A stretch of 64,000 nucleotides of DNA from Neelides folsomi (taxonomy: Eukaryota; Arthropoda; Collembola; Neelipleona; Neelidae). The DNA is taken from the NCBI GenBank assembly GCA_034687125.1, contig JAQGBZ010000071.1, positions 1-64,000 of the forward strand, in the 5' to 3' direction. This document shows positions 33,782-64,000 of the stretch, piece by piece; the stretch's first letter is position 1; each line of letters starts with the position of its first letter. The position numbers and the translations under genes were made by a program. Below the pieces are notes generated by a model that was given only the letters and a program-made list of their open reading frames with translations, did not search any database and had not been told where the DNA came from.

Positions 33782-36388
33782 TACGGATGTGTATACCTAA
33801 TACATATTATATACATACATTATGTATTACTTTGTAAAAGTTTAAAACTGCTTGAACTTCATTTCAATTTAATCAAAGGCTTGCTTATAATGCTTTTGAA
33901 TTTTTGTCGATTACTTTAATATAAATAATTTAACCATTTGATACTAATTATTAAAAAATAAATCAAATAATATTTCGCCAACTTGTCAGCTCATTGTCAG
34001 TTAGAATCATTTTCGAGGAGCATAGTTTTCCCTTCGCTCATTGCTCCTCAAATACAAGAGTTCTAAATTACTCTTATAAAACTTTAAATTAAATAGGGTA
34101 TTGTTATCATGAAAAATAACTGCGAATAGTAATCATTTAATCAATTCCCTATCTTTTATATGAGGATGATATGTATGGAGATCGTAGCTAATGATTATAT
34201 ATGAAGTCAGTACATGTACAGAAATGAATGGATACAAAAATTCAATTTAACTGAACGTAGACGAAAATGAAAGTGCCATTGCTTGATTATTAAATCATTA
34301 TGGTTAATAAAAATAAGTAAAACATTAAGAATTGAAAGCATTTATTAAAACAAAGAAACTAAATTGTAATACATTGAAGTATTACACATCGATAAACATT
34401 AATATAATTCACTTTTTTTATTTAATATCTTTTCTTTAAAATACAAGATTATATAATATATTTTATCTCTTTTCATCTAAATAGTAGAATATAATTAATA
34501 TTTAAGATATACTTTTTTATATAATCGTACTCTCGATTTATATATTTATTAGGTATTTTAGAATATTTACATAACTTCAGTACATTCGACTAAAAATGAC
34601 AAAAGAATCGAAACCTGCGACGTATGAAGACTTGGTACAAATCGAATACATTCTCGTATATTACATATATATATCATAAAATCTAAATAATTAAAAGGTA
34701 GTTAAAATCAATTTAATGCACTTATTTTTATCTCGATCGTTTATTGACAATAGTCGTTATAATGGTCATATAATCTATTTAACGTATATAGTAAGGTGTG
34801 TCTCATGGTTATTTAACAATTTTAGCACTCTGCGAGCATCATCACATCTTACACAGAGAAACATGAAGCTCATCAATCATTTACTCATCTGCGGATCACA
34901 TTTTCACATAGAATTAAAAAATATATCTCAATTACTCATCCATTTCATTTGTCATTTCTCATGTTTTGTCCATTAATGCAGGCAATGAATTAGTTTAAAT
35001 GTAATTTTTCACTCATATTATAAGTATTATCATGTGAAGCATCACAAACTAATATTTATAATTAATGATTAAAAAGGAAAACATAAGTGTTGTAATATAT
35101 GTACTTTAGATAATTATGTACATAATAAATTATCAACATAAATTAAAATTTTGATTTTAAGATATTATCATACTATCTTAATATTTTGTATATTAAATCC
35201 GTGTAGGTATATATGATTTATTTTCTTAGATGTTATTTATAAAACATACTTCAATAAATACAAGGAATTACAATGGCTTTTTAACATAAATTCAGAACTG
35301 CAATTATATAAATATCATTATATAAATAAATTGGGAATTCCGTAAAGAATTTATAAAATATTACATTCAATTAAAATGTTAATAAGTTAATCATAGAAAA
35401 GGTTCTTATCAATTGTCTGGTATAAATAATATAGTAATATTCTCTATAATAAAAAGAATAATTTTTGCTCACTCTGGCAGAGCTGATATGGAGAAATTTG
35501 TTTTTAGACATTTCAATTGAGAGGTGAAAGTGTAAAATTGATGATATTTTAGTAAACAGATATAGAATTAAATTAAAAGTCAAAATAATATTTTAGCACC
35601 TTTAGTTTCATGTATTTATATTTGTGAAATTGCACCATCGGGGTTAGTTTTAAGATGATGGCATTTCCTTCTAGAGGTTCCAATAGACTTTCTTTAGCCT
35701 TTTAAGTTTAACCATTACTTTAATTGTTGCACCCTTGGGAATCACTAGTTCAGTTTCGATACGAGATCCCCTTGTAAAATAAAATACTAGGGGAAATACG
35801 CTCGAGTCTCCACGCAAAACGGGGAGACTCCTCAGGTACTTTTTGGATCCGTTTCTTAACCTAATAAGACACTCACTCTGTTCCTCATTGGATTCAATAC
35901 ATAGAGACTTTACTTTTAGGTAAATTATGCATTTAAGTCATTTCCATACTACCAAAGGTAGTATTTACAAAGTAAAATGTAATGTATTTATTTATAGTCA
36001 TAATATATCATTGTTATGATTGTTGGATCTCTTCTTCTCACTAGCTATAACTCCTTAAATCCATGCAATTGTGATTACGATTTCACATACGCCTTACATT
36101 GATAATTTGTAATACATGATAGTCTCACTCTGGGAATCTGAATATTTTCCGAGGCCTATATAACAAAAAACTAGAATCGAACTCACATTTACTAGAAAAT
36201 ACACATTTTCCTCATAATATATACTTAATAATTATAGCGCAATAAAATAATGATTATTGAATATTACTGATATAATAATAAATTCATCGACGAAAGTATT
36301 TTTGATAAGCTAATGAAAGATCGTGAAGAAGGTGAAGAAGTGAAGATTTAAGTAAAGTTCGTAAGTGTGCTTTTGTGGTTGTAAGCGA
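33782..36388. other. Tail-to-tail intergenic region and 3' UTRs
   Basis: Contains the VTI1B 3' end (AATAAA at 33957) and the 3' flank of the kinase gene. A small stem GAGTCTCC/GGAGACTC with an 11-base loop is near 35803-35829. No gene is seen; the plus-strand frame at 34716-34976 lacks any motif. Confidence 0.6.
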
Positions 36389-62152
<25,764 letters not shown>

Positions 62153-64000
62153 CTATAAAATAAAAAAACAATGAAAATTTATAAGCAAAATTTCAATGTG
62201 GGATGTCAGATGTTATTGTAAAGAGTTGGCCATTAAATGAATCCTGTAGGAATAACATGCCCATTTTTCAAAAGTGTGGATCCGGAAGAATGCATAATGT
62301 GAGATTAAATGCTCAAACACGGACGTCCATCACATCAATAACATGAGAGATTTCCATTGAACGGAAATCCTAACTACGTGGTGAAAGAAATGGCTGAGAC
62401 TCCCTGTGTCAACGGCTTCGTCCGGATGAACGGCCTTGACAGTCATCTTCAGACAATACAATGTTGCTAGCCTATGCATATTCCAACCCATAATACATCC
62501 AGGCTTATTGGAAGAGTGAACGGGGGAATGAACAGACTCTAAAGAATCAGCCTACATTGACCTCTAAATGAGGATAATTCATTCGTTTGATATTTCATAT
62601 AAACCGGATCCTCATTAGCTTGCCTGGTGCTTACAACGCGGAAACCTCGGAACCTGCTGCTGAAACTCCAACCAAAACTCCATTCTCAAATCCACACACC
62701 GAATGAAGAGTTTATGAAGGTATTAAATAGTAATTTTAAACAGCTCCACTTCCTCTTCACTCCTTCACAATAATGCGATCTTCTCTCATCATCTCCTAAT
62801 TTTATGGCCGTTTATTTCCATCGTTTACTCTCTTCATGGAAAAAAGTAGGAAAGAGTCTTGCAGTTTGCATGGGATAATTTTCCCTTAACTTTATGAGGA
62901 TCATTATTATCTTTTATACTAGGTTCTAACAAAGGACAATTTAAAAGAGCGGATGGGGCAACCATATGAGGAAGAAATCCATTTCATAGCAAATTTCAAA
63001 TTTTGAACACGTTGAGAAAAGATTGTTAAATTTTCGTAGATAATGAAACGGCTTAAAAAATTAATTGGAGATTTAACCTTTTCTTTCCTATTAACTGGAG
63101 CTCAAGATTCAATCTTTGCTGGATCAAATGTGATTTTAATGTTTGAAGCTCATGATTCATTTGAAAATATATTAGAAATTCCTTGTTATGGGTCTTGAAA
63201 GAGATATTTAGTACGAGTACGTCAATTTATTGACTATTTAATTTGAATGCCCTTCAACAGAAATAATAAAATTTTAATTGTTATAAAATGGATTTAGATT
63301 TATTAAAGGAAGTAAAAAATCCTTGCAAAAAATTTAATAAATTCAAACAAGGACGATTTTTATTATTTATTTCATTCTCTCGTGTAGGTGAATGGAGGTC
63401 GCGACTAAATGTCATTTTTTATTAATCATCTGTCTCTCGGCCAAATGTCTTCTTAAAAATTGACTCCAAGAACTGGAGTTTTGATTGCATTGCCCTAAAT
63501 ATTTTCACGATGGAATTCTCCATTTCCCAAACCAAAAGAAAACTAGGTCAACGGGAATGTTCAATATATTCCCCCTCATTAATTATTGGAATGAACAAAT
63601 GTATGGAAATATTCAGTAAACACGTCCCCGTCATTGGTATATGTAGTAATTACTTAAAACAATAAATGGCTATATAGCCATAAAAACGAGTAACGAGATA
63701 GTCATTAGCATGTCGACGATTCAAACATTGATTAAAAAATGGAGCTTAAAAATAAGTAAACTGTCAAGTGTCAGCTTATCTCTTAACGAATGACAAGCAT
63801 AAAGCACAAATAAATTAAATCTCCAATTTTAAATATTTAAATAGTCAATGAGGAAAATGGGATTAAAATGACAAACGTGTTCGAAAAAAAGAGAATTCAA
63901 AGTGGCTAATGAGGAACTTATTGACCGTTTGTGTCGAACGCCTAAAATAATTATTTAATTATGTAGCAGCAAAGTTCGTTTAAATATTAGCGAAAGTCCT
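62153..64000. other. Right edge: kinase intron or upstream DNA
   Basis: DNA upstream of the first visible kinase exon. I looked for the missing N-terminal exon on the minus strand and did not find one with a fitting phase-1 donor. A 45-codon plus-strand frame at 63288-63425 is too short and AT-biased to call. Confidence 0.5.

Noticed and set aside
35803-35829. 8-bp stem GAGTCTCC/GGAGACTC
   Set aside because: Too short to stand out among chance inverted repeats in a window this size.
36160-36195. tRNA-like B box on the minus strand (GTTCGATTC)
   Set aside because: No matching T stem, A box or cloverleaf could be built around it.
63288-63425. 45-codon plus-strand frame at the right edge
   Set aside because: Short, AT-biased, with no motif.

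Overview
The window is eukaryotic nuclear DNA. Genes are split by many short AT-rich introns with GT..AG borders, intergenic DNA is AT-rich, and every recognisable protein is of animal type. The gene set is a rough-class homeobox, ERGIC-53, STK11IP, VTI1B, an MSK-type two-kinase protein, cytosolic glycerol-3-phosphate dehydrogenase, SEM1 and UDP-glycosyltransferases. A rough-like homeodomain points to an arthropod. The compact introns and base composition would suit a copepod such as a sea louse, but that last step is inference. I assembled all gene models by hand from splice borders, reading-frame continuity and family knowledge. No search was run.

Layout, left to right. 1-4800 is repeat-rich: a tandem repeat at the edge, a decayed pipsqueak-HTH transposase relic (-), a Ulp1/SENP-like protease gene (-) that lacks its cysteine block and carries a strong intronic hairpin, and a small secreted-peptide gene (-). 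4799-8025 is a four-exon rough-like homeobox gene (+). 9482-10082 is SEM1/DSS1 (+). 11688-14181 is glycerol-3-phosphate dehydrogenase (+), with an 11-nt microexon. 14963-19916 holds two tandem UDP-glycosyltransferase genes (-) of six exons each, with a near-perfect 69-nt palindrome upstream of one. 21953-25105 is LMAN1/ERGIC-53 (-), with a Tc1-like inverted-repeat element in one intron. 26183-30896 is STK11IP (-). 33078-33781 is the SNARE VTI1B (+). 36389-62152 is an MSK1/2-type kinase gene (-): 17 exons are visible, the 5' end lies outside the window, and three very long introns all interrupt the N-terminal kinase domain.

The genes do not form an operon or an obvious pathway. LMAN1 and VTI1B act in the early secretory and endosomal systems, STK11IP at lysosomes/LKB1, MSK and rough in signalling and transcription, and the two UGTs are a local duplication of ER detoxification enzymes. 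The items most worth a second look are the miRNA-like hairpin at 1922-2003, the palindrome at 17393-17461, the foldback element at 23425-24004, the unrecognised secreted peptide at 2964-3352, the TAATTA cluster in the homeobox intron and the AAAAGATACCC repeat blocks inside the kinase gene.
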